A DNA stretch of 64,000 bases from Prunus persica. Its lineage: Eukaryota; Streptophyta; Magnoliopsida; Rosales; Rosaceae. Below are positions 43,740 through 53,695 of this stretch, piece after piece. The notes beneath the pieces were generated by a model. The model saw only the letters and a program-made list of their open reading frames with translations. It ran no database searches and had not been told where the DNA came from. The stretch covers positions 5,970,153 through 6,034,152 of the forward strand of contig NC_034011.1 of NCBI RefSeq assembly GCF_000346465.2, read 5' to 3'. The position numbers were made by a program, and so were the translations under genes. Numbering within the stretch: the stretch's first letter is position 1; each line of letters opens with the position of its first letter.

Positions 43740-44030
43740 ACTTAGATAAAAACACATTTAAGTCCATGAGCAGTTGTAACATTGCCTTCATGAAACCAGA
43801 AACTGCAATGCAGTTTCTGCCAACACTCCAACAAACAGATGCAGTTTATAACAGAGGAGGCAAAACAAATCGAATAAAAACCAAAAGGAAACCACGTTAA
43901 AAGTACTAAAACTAATATCAAAACACATTTAACTCCATGAGCAGTTGTAACATTGCCTTTATGAAACCAGAAACTGCAATGCAGTTTCTGCCAACACTCC
44001 AACAAACAGATGCAGTTTATAACAGAGGAG
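43740..44030 (-). repeat. Tandem repeats, right arm of the MULE
   Basis: Two ~171-bp units, each with GAAACTGCAATGCAGTTTC and a CATTTAAGTCCATGAGCAG-like block. They are inverted relatives of the left-arm repeats at 35803-36137. Further inward, partial units recur at about 42225 and 43550. Confidence 0.85.
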
Positions 44031-44099
44031 GCAAAAAAAATCGAGCCACAAGATCGCGCCACAAAATCGAGCCACAAAACTGAGCTCGAAAAACCCAAA

Positions 44100-44420
44100 A
44101 TTGACAGATTCGGCATGATAATCGAACGAAAGATTATCCAATTAGAAGGAAACAAACAAACTGCACTGAATTTTGGAACAGGATGCGGCATGATAATCGA
44201 ACGAAAAAGATTCGCATGATAATCGAACAAAACAACTGACAGATTCGGCATGATAATCGAACAAAAAAGGAAGAAATAAAAGGAAAACCAACCAGAAAAT
44301 TGAGCTCCAACGACGAGAACGAAAACGAAAACGAAAGAAATTTGCCTGCCAAACGAACGAAATCTGTCTGCCAAACGAACGAAATTTGCCTGCCAAACGA
44401 ACGAAATCTGTTGCCAAACA
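44100..44420. repeat. Short tandem units at the right end of the MULE
   Basis: GCATGATAATCGAAC recurs four times (44113-44265). CTGCCAAACGAACGAAAT recurs three to four times (44345-44415). They have no coding content and probably belong to the non-coding end of the element. Confidence 0.8.
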
Positions 44421-44904
44421 AACGAGGACGAAAACGAAACAGAGAGAGAACAGGCTCGCGCCTTGTTTAAACATTCAGGGGCAAAAGCGTCATTTACTTT
44501 GTAGGTTTACAAATGGGCCAGGCTTTGTAAGAAGAATGGTAGAATTGTCTTATCAGTTGTTATTTTTTACCTAGCCCAACGAATCTGGGCCTCTCTTTGG
44601 GCTAATCCAAAATAGTAGTTTTTTCCTAGGTATTAAAACTAAAACCAAAATATCTAATATCTTACAAACTAATTAATAAAGTTAATTATGTCTAAAACCT
44701 AATTTTTCTTAAATTAAATAGGTAGGAAGAGAAGAGAAAGCAAAACTTAACAATCTAGCAAGTCTGATTAATTAATTAACAAGTCTATTACATATGTTAA
44801 TTTTCTTTCTATGTTTATCTTCCTTGACCTTTTTGGACTTTTGTAGTTGTCAACATTTTCTAGAAAAGTCATCACTTTCAAGAAACTTCGTGTTCAAATT
44901 GTCC

Positions 44905-44962
44905 GTGATTGGGACCTCGAGTGCATGGGTAAATACGCTTGGCCAGTTGAGCTATAATCCCC
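44905..44962 (-). mobile_element. Possible tRNA-derived SINE head
   Basis: On the minus strand, TAGCTCAACTGG resembles a Pol III A box and AGGTCCCAATC a weak B box, spaced as in a tRNA. No tRNA cloverleaf can be completed, so it is not a tRNA gene. No TSD was found. Confidence 0.35.
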
Positions 44963-45100
44963 TTGCCGAACCGTATATTTTTTTGTATTCTTGCAAGGTT
45001 CTCTGCAAAACATCACTTCAATCCGAAATCCCCTTGCCGAACCGTATATTTTTTTGTATTCTTGCAAGGTTCTCTGCAAAACATCACTTCAATCCGAATC
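44959..45100 (+). repeat. 71-bp perfect tandem duplication
   Basis: The unit starting CCCCTTGCCGAACCGTAT at 44959 is repeated at 45030 with essentially no change, suggesting a recent duplication or replication slip. Confidence 0.95.
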
Positions 45101-46756
45101 CATTTAAACACTCAATTGAGTGGTTGTTATTTTATTATTTTCTTGAAGAGTCTTGTTTGTCTATTTTGTTGATCACAATTAAATATCTTAAAGGCTTTAA
45201 ATTTGTCTTCTTTTTTGCAAAAGTGATCTATAAATATGATACGATAGATGGTTAGAATCATTGTAATAAAATTTGCAAGAGATAATGTGACATTTGCCCC
45301 TTGATTTTATTTGCCAAGCCCAAGAGAGAAATGAAATCTGGAGAATGATTAACGGACAACTTGGATTGCTCCTAATATATTTCAACAAATAACTTTCATT
45401 TAGAAATATTCGCAGCCACCTTCCGAGCTCTAGCTTCAATTGTTGGTCTTTTCGTCTGTCACAACTACTTTTCCTTGAATGCTCAAAAGCCAGTTGAAAT
45501 TTTACTTATGAAAACATATATTACCCCAACTTTACCAGCAGAGGGTAACTTCAACAGAAAATATTCGCTTGAAAAATCAAGATCAATGACAGTAACAAAT
45601 TACAATATACAGAAAATATTCGATTTAATTCAAGGATTATTATTATTACAGACCCTATAAAACAACTAGGGTAAAACTTCAAAATGACAGCACAACATTG
45701 AGTTTCAAAAAGTATAGAACTTGAGTTGGGAGCAAATGGGTGGAATGGTTGTACAAAGATGTTTGGTGATACTGGTAGTGTTAATAGTGTGTTTGGCAAC
45801 AAGTGTTCTAACTGATACAGATGCTGATGATAATGATGACAGAATAAGTGACTTCCGAATTTCAGCTCTTGCACCATCTCCTAATCAGGCTCCTATGAGT
45901 CCGATAAATAAGAAAGTTTATGCTTGCGGGGAACGGTGTGTGAACAGATGCATGAAGGAATCATCAGAGTACCCAGTCTACTGAACATGCATGGAGCTCT
46001 GCATTATAACTCTAGTGGATGGTGTCTACAGTTGTACACTAGCAATGGTGCCGCGCGATGCTGCGGGTTTTAAAACCGTGTGAAATGTACACAAAGTAGT
46101 GAAAAAATGTAGGAAAGATGGTATTATTTATGTAGACATGGAGGTCTAAATAGTGGCATCTTTGTTTTGCAAGTTTAATACTCCCAAAGAAAAAATTAGC
46201 CAAACTACAGACGCAAAAATGAATCTTAATCAATTCCAAATAATAGAGGTAGTGTTCAAACTCAGAAAGAGAGGAATTAAAATTCGAAATTAGAATTCAG
46301 ATAATGGAGGTAGTGTTCAAACTTTGAACATCTCTAACATGACATCACCAAATCAGTAAATATTACACAAAATCAGTATAAAAAACACATGAAGACAAAA
46401 AATAATAATAAAAAAGCAAATATTAACAACAATAGATCATTACACAATTTAGGGTGACACTAACAACAATTGAGGAATTGATTGCTTTTGTTAGAGACCA
46501 AAGCAAGTGTTTCTAAAACAGAGAATAAGAGGAAAAATGTTTTTGAATGTTGGATGCCCATTTTTTACTTTTCCTTCCTCTTCCTCTGTTTCCCGAGAAA
46601 GCAAATAAACAGAATCAGCCAAATATCACCACAAATCAAATGTATGGTAGTTAATTAAATGCCAAAGTAAGAAGTGCCAAAGAATCATTGGGCATACAAA
46701 AAACAAAAATCTGAGTCACCACTTGTAGAAGATTAGCCCTTTGTTGGCAGCTCCTT

Positions 46757-46954
46757 TCACTTACAAACTCCTTGGTGTTCCAGTGCCACAACAACTTCAG
46801 TACTTGCTGCACAATCCAAGCTCTTCAGTACTCGATGCACAATCCAAGCCCTGCAAGCTACATTGGTATTTGTTATGGGTTGCCATAAAAGGAAATTTTC
46901 ATTCTTAAAGGTCCGTATGTACGAATCTATAAATGAGTTGCAAAACTTCCACAA
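46757..46954 (-). other. Unidentified ORF inside the Helitron
   Basis: A 65-codon frame with no recognised domain. A 27-bp near-repeat (CTTCAGTACT...CACAATCCAAGC) lies within it. It could be another captured exon or chance; the evidence is weak. Confidence 0.2.
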
Positions 46955-48139
46955 ATATCAAATCAAACCACAGATTAGTGGCGGCATGTATGTACCAAAT
47001 TGTGGCACATCCCATTTCAGCTCATAAATCGTCAAATAAGAAATCTAAAATACGCATACTACAGGATACATTCATATCATATAAATTGGAAGGATGAACC
47101 AATATTTTGCAAAAGCACAAAACTTTATTAACATCCCAACAAACCCAGAGGATAAAAACAGATAATCAAATCAATCATGAAATAGAGAATTACAGACAGA
47201 ATACGCATATATAAGGACGACATGCAACAATTAAGACCATTCGCGCCACCCATTTCTCTGTAATTGATCTTTCCCTTTTTCATTGTCAATCTAACATACT
47301 TTTAAATCTTTACCAATCAAATTTTACAATAATTTGGGTTCCCCTAACCTACCTTCGATTTTAGTAGTTTATCCTTTGCTACTTGCCTACTCCAATTATC
47401 GGAAGAAAACTGTGCCAAAAATTGTGTCATTTTCATTGGAAAATTCAAAACTAAATGTTGAGTTTAAAAAGATATATGTTTATAATAAAAAAATTCATTC
47501 TAAAACTGGTGGAGTAAAGTACTCGCAGAATATGTAACTCTTGCTGTTTGTTGAAAAGACAGATTCATCTTACATTCCTATAATATATCTGTACATTGCA
47601 CAAAATGTACTATAAAAAAAATGTTTTGGACACAGACATGAGAGTAAATATTAAAAAAAAAAAAAAAAAAAAGAGGAAAAACCTATCACTTGGAAAATTG
47701 GAACCCCAATACAAAAGAAAGGTTTGCAATTTCGCAGACACGTGTGAGAGCCCAAAATTCATCGAAATGAAACACTAAAGCCAAGAGGAGCCTTTATTCA
47801 GCAAAGTGGAGGCTTCAATTTTGAAGGAAAAAAAAAAGAAAAAAAGAAAAGAAAACATACGCCTCCAATTCAACTGGGCATTTCGAGGGGATGCCTCTGA
47901 CGCAGCCTCCTTCACATCTGCCACCAAAGCCAAACATCAAACCTCAATTAATTCACAAACCCAGAAACCAACCCAACCCAAATTACATAGGCAGATATAT
48001 AAAGAAGCAGGATGAAGCAAAATGATAATAATTGGTCAACCAGAACCCAACATGCACAAAAGCTTCAAATGTCCAAAGCTCCAAAAACAAAACCAAAATA
48101 AAACATAATAATAATAACCCGAATTGGGGAAACCAAGTT

Positions 48140-48439
48140 CTACTCAGTAGTGGGTGGCTCTTTTGGGGAAGAAGATGAAGCTTCATCTGCAGAAGAGACC
48201 AATGTCCAGTCGGCAGGGAGAGGAGGCAGAAGAGTGTACACAGTGGGCTTGCGTTTCACGTCCCATGGCTGCGTTTTGCGAGGCCGAGTCTTCCTGTGAT
48301 GCGCAGTGGCCTTCTTCTGTGGCCTCGACGAATACTCAATCATCAACCCAGTACCTCCACCAACTGATCCGCGCCATGGGGATGTCTTTGGGACCCTAAA
48401 CGACGCTGTCGCAGATGGGTTCTTCACGACCACACCCAT
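48140..48439 (-). CDS. PSRP6: Plastid ribosomal protein PSRP6 (50S protein 6), Helitron-borne
   Basis: A 99-residue product. The region SSRPQKKATAHHRKTRPRKT followed by QPWDVKRKPTVYTLLPPLPA matches plant plastid-specific 50S ribosomal protein 6, recognised from memory. It is preceded by a plausible transit peptide (MGVVVKNPSATASFRVPKTS). An in-frame ATG 213 nt upstream would give 170 residues; I prefer the shorter start because its length suits the family (about 100 residues) and the upstream part looks like UTR. The ORF has no stop or frameshift. It lies close to the 5' end of the minus-strand Helitron, so it was probably captured whole with its leader. Whether it is transcribed is unknown; a second genomic copy is expected. 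Confidence 0.8.
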   Translation of the reverse strand: MGVVVKNPSATASFRVPKTSPWRGSVGGGTGLMIEYSSRPQKKATAHHRKTRPRKTQPWDVKRKPTVYTLLPPLPADWTLVSSADEASSSSPKEPPTTE

Positions 48440-49469
48440 AGCCACCAATTGAGGCCCCAACACAGCTTCGGTTCTCACAGTGAGAAAAAGATGATGGAAT
48501 TGGGTTTTCTGAGCGAAGGAAATGTTCGCAGCGGAGGAGAGAGAGGAATAGAGAGAGAGAGAGGGCTGCGATGAAGGGGAAGAGGTTTTCCTTCTTTCAG
48601 CGACTCCAACGAAGAGAAGAGAACAGGGCTGGAGGGCAAAACGGCTATTCACTGCTCATAAGTCAACTCAAGAAAGCAGACCATCACTTAAGCCTGGGCA
48701 AAACCGTCACTTCACTATTTCTAAGCTACAGTCTAGGAACAGTGATTCTGGGATCAGTTTTAGTCAAGGTCTAAAATATCGATGATATCGGAAATATCGG
48801 TTATCCAAAAATATGGAAATTCGATGGAAATATCGGGATATTATTGATATCGATAAAAATTGAATAAAAACCACGGAAATTGTAAGAAAAACTTGGAAAT
48901 TTTCATTGAAACTTTGGAGAATGTCAATTTAGTCAATTATCTATGAGTTTATCACAAAAAATTAGAAGGAAATGCATTGCATGATGGATTTAACTAATTT
49001 AAGTCGATTATACAGCAAGCGGGCAAACACTATGAGTGTAAAAAATATGTAATAATTAATGAAAAAAGATTAAATACACCGTAATCATTCATATATAATG
49101 ATTTACTATAATATTTTACACTTTATACATTGCATGGTAAGATACATGAATGACTTAGTACCACATAGAGTTCCTACGAGGTTCAAATTTTTCACTATCT
49201 TCATCATCTCTATGTGTAGAGTAAGTGTAACTCCCCGACCCCAAATTTAACCCTTATTTAATTATTTAATTATTTAAGGGCATTTTGGTCATATTTTTAA
49301 CCGGAGAGAGTTTGGGACAGTGACTAGTATTTTTGGATATGTCGTACTGAGACGAGTTCATAGACACGTAGTGGGCTTGAATCGGAGTTGTAACGAGAGA
49401 GATATGGTCAAAAGAAGCCCAGTGGCATAATCGTAAATATTTTGAAATAGAATTTTTTATAAAATCTGA

Positions 49470-49474
<5 letters not shown>

Positions 49475-49508
<34 letters not shown>
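49475..49508. repeat. (CT)n microsatellite
   Basis: About 34 bp of CT dinucleotides within the solo LTR. The Arg-Glu repeat ORFs on the minus strand here are artefacts. Confidence 0.95.
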
Positions 49509-49509
<1 letters not shown>

Positions 49510-50637
49510 TGTATCTCCGGCCACCGGCCGCGACTGTGGACGGGGCCAGCGCCAAAAGGACCGGCTCGGCCTCGGCGTCACGACCCAGCCCTCCCCCGAC
49601 ATCGGCCGCAGCTCCAGTCGCCGGAAAATGGCGATTTTCGCCCGGATGTCGCCCGATCTTCACAGCCGCCGATCTCCTTCCTCCGGCCACCAATTCTGTC
49701 GACCCAGGTATGGATTTTGAACCTCTCGAGCTGCTCTAGCTGATGGTTTGGTAGGATTAGATCGATTCTTAGCGTAACCAATTCGATTTTCGAATTGAAA
49801 AATCGACCACTTTCGGTCAGTTTTTGGGACAGGTCCAAGAACAAAAGTGGCTCCAAATAGGGTGTTATACCTAGGGTAGGAGTTTGGAGCCGTGGTTTTG
49901 AGATTTTTTGGCGAAGCGTTATCGCTTTGGGCACCACGCGCTACCGGCGCGTGCGGCGGCGCGTGGGCACTGTAGAAAAAGTGGCACTGTGTCTCGATGA
50001 GATCTTTAGGTTGTCACGAGTGCGTAGGATTTCACGGATCTCAATTCAGACGTCGTTTGACTATCAAACGGATATTCCCATATTGTGCGTTATCCGGGTT
50101 CGATAGGTTGGGACCGTTGGATGGTCCCAAATTTAATATATGTTAATCTAGGTAATTCTAGGATCGTGTAGGAATTCACGGATTGTGAATCGGAGCCCCG
50201 GATGTTCCGAATAATAATTTTAAAGTTTGTATTTTATATTAATTGTCAGATCGTGCGATCGTGAGCAATCCGACCGTCCGATCTGAACCAAACTTGCAGG
50301 ACAAGTGTCCTATACCTGGTAGAACCCATAGGGACCTTCGGATCGGAAATTGGAGGTCGTGGGCTCCGCAGGTCCATTTGATCAGGGTTAGAGTAGTTTG
50401 ACCCTTGGTTGACCGTGAGTCTCCCGGAGTAATCTCACCTTTCCAAGAGAGATTATCGGGTGCTAGACTATGGTGGAGGGTTACACAATATTAGAATTAA
50501 TTTATATAATTATAAATTATATATGGTTGTACAATGGTACAACAGAGTCTAGAATGTCAGTTTGGAGTGCTACACGCACTACCTTAGGTACCTTCCTGGG
50601 TTTTGGATTCACTACAAGCCCCACCAAGTGAAAGTTA

Positions 50638-51189
50638 GGTCCCACGTGGCGTAGTTTTTCCGGCGTTGGGACAGGCCCATACGTGGCGTTGGTTGTACCG
50701 GCATATGGGGAGATTTGTAATATGATGTTCAGGTCTCACGTGGCGTAGGTTATCCGGCGTTGAGACAGGCCCCATACGTGGCGTTGGTTGTACCGGCGTA
50801 TGGGGAGATTGTGATAATGTGTTGAGGTCGCACGTGGCATAGGTTATCCGGCGTGTCGACAGACCCATACGTGGCGTTGGTTGTACCGGCGTATGAGGAG
50901 ATTTGTGATATGATGTTGAGGTCCCGCGTAGCGTAGGTTATCCGGCGTTGGGACAGGCCTCATACGTGGCGTTGGTGGTACCGGCGTGTGGGGAGTTATG
51001 TGATATGATGTGCAGATCTCGCGTGGCGTAGGTTATCCGGCGTTGAGACAGACCCCATACGTGGCGTTGGTTGTACCGGCGTATGGGGAGATATTATGAT
51101 AATATGGCATGGTCGCACGTGGCGTAGGTTATCCGGCGTGTTGACAGACCTCATACGTGGCGTTGGTTGTACCGGCGTATGGGGAGATT
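50638..51189 (+). repeat. Six ~95-bp tandem repeats inside the solo LTR
   Basis: Each unit has CACGTGGCGTAGGTTATCCGG, then CATACGTGGCGTTGGTTGTA and CCGGCGTATGGGGAG. Unit starts fall near 50643, 50737, 50831, 50925, 51020 and 51116. Two ACGTGGC (ABRE/G-box-like) cores per unit give about a dozen in 550 bp. Units have diverged slightly. Confidence 0.95.
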
Positions 51190-52317
51190 ATTTGAAATCC
51201 AGAGAAATGAAATAAGGTATCGCCCAAGTGTGGAATTGGGTTTTAGGGAAGAACTACGTGTGGCTTGATCCCTCAAGGAGGGTACGTAGGTAGCCTAAGG
51301 TTATTAGGTGCAGCCGCAGACTAAATGTTAGTCATAATTGGTATTTGAATTGTTTGGTAGTTGGTTAAGAATTATTGGAAGGTCGAAGGCCATTTGTGTG
51401 AATTGCATGAAATTATATTGTGCATGCTGTCAGTTGGGAATATTAAATGCGTTTTTATGCAGGTATAAATTTTGAGAAATGTCCAATTTATAGGGGACAC
51501 TCTGCCAAAATTTTGGCAGGAAGTCTCGGTTTTTAGTAAGTGGGCCTGGCATCGGGGTGATGTCAGGAATTCCAAAGGGTTCGTCTCGGGTTTTGAGAAA
51601 ATTCGGGGCGGATCCTTTCAGTAAGTGTATTGTGAAGAGTAGTCATCAAATGATAAATCCCCAAAATAGTTTTGCATGTAATTGTTAACATACCACCCAT
51701 ATAAATATAAATATTTTAGCATATTATCACAAAAACATAAGTGATATGGTGTTTAAGGTGTTGGAGGAGTAAAATGGGAGGGGTTCATATCCCCTTTGTG
51801 CTTTTTTCTCCCATTTTTCCCTCTTTTTTTTTAATAACTTTTTTTTTTACTTCACATCGATATTTTCGATATTTTCGATATTTTAGCGATATTACACCGA
51901 TATTTTGACAAAATATTGCTGAAATGTGAGCGAAATTATCGACATCGATATTTTCCGACATTATCATCGATATTGTCGATATTTATACGATATGTACATG
52001 GATATGTTCCGAAATATCCGTGATTCAAAAAAACCGAAATATCCTCGATATTTCCTCGATATTATCGATATTTCATACTATGATTTTAGTATATATATAA
52101 TATAATTTGGTTGTACAAAGTCCATGAGCACCAGTTTGCAACTGATAAGCTCCCTAGGCCTCTTTCTCTAGACATCTTTCAAAATTTCTGTCTTCTATGA
52201 TAAAAAGTTTTTTCAACTGGTTCAATTGAGTTCCCTTTGATATAAGTAAAAGAGGATAGAATATTTGCTTAGTTGCAAGGGTAATGACTGACTCAACTAG
52301 TCACTAAATGGATTGGT

Positions 52318-52440
52318 TTGGTTATTCTACTATTTTGAGCCATGTTCCGAACTAATCCAAACCGTTATGTTTCGATGATTCAGTTTACGGTTTGAGTCCT
52401 AAACAAAACCAAACTGGACCACGCCCACCCTTACAAGTTA
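52318..52440. repeat. GGTTTGG-type TIR element remnant
   Basis: Repeated AACCAAAC/GGTTTGG-like units end in GGACCACGCCCACCCTTA, resembling the right end of a hAT MITE family (reverse complement TAAGGGTGGGCG). No left end was identified. Relatives lie at 60630-60815 and 62684 on. Confidence 0.35.
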
Positions 52441-52729
52441 CATAAGGATCGTATTCATGTGTGAAATAACATATAACAATAATGACTTTATACATGCGAA
52501 CCTCACTGAGATTCCTTACACAAATATGAAAATGTATATCATGGGATTGATATAAACTTAATTATCTACAATATGGAAAGATGCAGGAACCCATAATCAA
52601 AAGTGTACGATCTGAGCTAGACATAAAATTGATTCGAATTTAATCATTGTTATTCTTTATGTGACAGGTATGGCTCAAGTGGAAAGCTACTTTGGAGCCT
52701 GCTACAACAGCTGCAAGAATAATTAACGG

Positions 52730-53690
52730 TAGATATTTTTACTTACTGAAACGAAAGGTTCCATATATGTGTGTGTGTGTGTCTTTGCAATAAAACAAGA
52801 TGTACCAGATATTTTATTTCCTTGAATGCTTTAAACACTACCCACAATTCTCATTGACTGTATACCCGATGAGAATTATATGTATGATTGAAAAATCGAC
52901 AGAACCATTTTATTTATACTAGATTGTTATTGTGTGTTATATATGTCAATGAGATGTAATGTCTTGTCCATGATTCCTGCAAATGTAATTAGTTTCAGAA
53001 AGTCCGAATGTGGAGGATACAACACTTTTAGGACTTTCAATCTCAAGACCCTAGACTTCCAATTTCTAAATAATCCTGCACCCTTGCTTGCTTTGCTGCC
53101 TTCCTCACCATTTTTACACACCATAACTCAGCTATAGCATATTGGATTATATCACAAGATAATAGGAAATTTAGAACAGGAAATAAGGTAAGCTCTGGGA
53201 TAGCAAAGGCCCTGCTGGAGATAGTGATCCTAGCTTGCTCCCCTGTATTTTTACTCATTATATCGAACCGTTTTTTGTTTGACCACCTCCATAGCTTAGG
53301 CATTAGGCAACCCCAAATAACTATTAGGATCTTTAAAGATCATCTTCAAAATAGAATTAAGAAGTCAAAGTAGGAAGTTTTAAGGCTGAAATAGATGCTG
53401 GATTTGTAAAGGGTTTTGCTTTTACCATGATGGCACACAATATAAATCTAGGATTTTCATCATTTCCTTGCAGCAGTATGGTCAAATACCATGTTTAACC
53501 AGAGCCATTTTAATAAAATTAAGGATTAGTATGAGCTACTTGTTTCATTGGTAATCTTCAAAGAGTTCTTTCGTCATTCGAATAATATTTAATTCACAAA
53601 GTCACTACAAAAGAATGCAGGGGCAACATTTAATTGATGAAGTAATATATTTTACATTAATATCAAGATTCAAGTAGGAGGAACTGTTTT
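52730..53690. other. Intergenic
   Basis: No gene recognised. There is a short GTGTGTGT tract near 52770. Confidence 0.5.
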
Positions 53691-53695
53691 CTCTT

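Larger units (their letters stand above)
35847..43988. repeat. Dispersed 19-bp palindrome GAAACTGCAWTGCAGTTTC
   Basis: Exact copies are seen at 35847, 36012, 38776, 39825, 40776, 43799 and 43970. Near copies include those at about 40606, 42139, 42311 and 43619, and many half-sites (TGCAATGCAGTTTC) lie at 37190-37250, 37590-37800 and 38700-38820. All lie outside predicted exons (arms, introns, the spacer between the genes) and all within the MULE. A repeated dyad suggests a binding site for an element-encoded protein; that is inference. Confidence 0.9.
35242..44646. mobile_element. Mutator-like element with Ulp1 gene (Kaonashi-type MULE)
   Basis: It encodes two convergent genes: a Ulp1 (C48) protease-type gene on plus (36230-40405) and a MURA-type transposase on minus (41046-43487). 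MULEs carrying Ulp1-like genes are known in plants (Kaonashi/KI-MULEs). Imperfect inverted repeats about 40 bp long lie at 35242-35283 and 44607-44646 (shared core AGTTTTTT...TAGGT..TAAAACTAAAA). I could not define exact termini or a 9-bp TSD, so true ends may be slightly further out. Reading frames of both genes are damaged. Confidence 0.8.
49226..51620. mobile_element. 2.4-kb solo LTR with 5-bp TSD (GTAAG)
   Basis: It begins TGTAACTCCCCGACCCC and ends GGCGGATCCTTTCA, with GTAAG at 49221-49225 and 51621-51625. It is long and GC-richer than its surroundings, and contains a patch CTACGTGTGGCTTGATCCC...GTACGTAGGTAGCC at about 51254-51297 of a kind seen in large Ty3/gypsy LTRs. No gag-pol lies inside, so it is a solo LTR. 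It is the innermost layer of the nest. Confidence 0.93.
48765..52082. mobile_element. hAT-like non-autonomous element with 26-bp TIRs
   Basis: The left end starts CAAGGTCTAAAATATCG; the right end, reverse complement CATAGTATGAAATATCG, matches it at 20 of 26 positions. The flanks GTTTTAGT (48757-48764) and ATTTTAGT (52083-52090) are an 8-bp TSD with one mismatch, as in hAT elements. Both subterminal regions are full of GATATTTTCGATATT / ATATCGG units (48775-48860 and 51855-52075). No transposase ORF is present. It sits inside the Helitron 5' end and contains the solo LTR at 49226. Confidence 0.85.
46039..52100 (-). mobile_element. Helitron (minus strand) carrying PSRP6, itself interrupted
   Basis: Read on minus, the 3' end is AAAACCCGCAGCATCGCGCG..., then ATTGCTAG at 46039, with host A next to it on the plus strand. 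The 5' end lies at about 52083-52100 (ACTAAAA next to TATATATA) and continues, after a 3.3-kb insertion, at 48764 with the family's ACTGTAGCTTAG and AGTGAAGTGACGG block. The net element without the insertion is about 2.75 kb. The 3' hairpin core and the 5' motifs match the Helitron at 13113-20968, so both belong to one family. No Rep/helicase is seen. Confidence 0.85.
45736..52728 (+). pseudogene. Small secreted Cys-rich peptide gene split by a Helitron
   Basis: Exon 1 starts at about 45736 (MGGMVVQRC...). It has a clear signal peptide (CLVILVVLIVCLATSVL), an acidic/Pro-rich spacer (LAPSPNQAPMSP) and a CX3CX3C cluster (CGERCVNRC). A TGA at 45982 interrupts it; in the same frame TCMELC and VYSC follow. 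The Helitron then begins at 46039. Beyond it, an AG-bounded exon-like piece at about 52668-52727 encodes MAQVESYFGACYNSCKNN and a stop, another CX3C pair that would suit the end of this peptide. Family not identified with certainty. The nonsense codon and the 6-kb insertion imply loss of function, unless the insertion lies in an intron and the TGA is spliced out. Confidence 0.55.

Noticed and set aside
43742..44474. Minus-strand hydrophobic ORFs
   Set aside because: They arise from tandem non-coding repeats in the MULE right arm.
44905..44962. tRNA gene
   Set aside because: The A/B-box-like motifs do not allow a cloverleaf; at best a SINE head.
48440..48652. N-terminal extension of PSRP6
   Set aside because: It resembles a leader, gives an over-long protein for the family and lacks a typical transit-peptide start.
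49408..49937. ORFs across the (CT)n tract and GC-rich part of the LTR
   Set aside because: They lie inside a solo LTR and match no gag-pol or host domain.
50638..51189. CRISPR-like array
   Set aside because: The repeats are contiguous and degenerate without unique spacers, inside a plant LTR.
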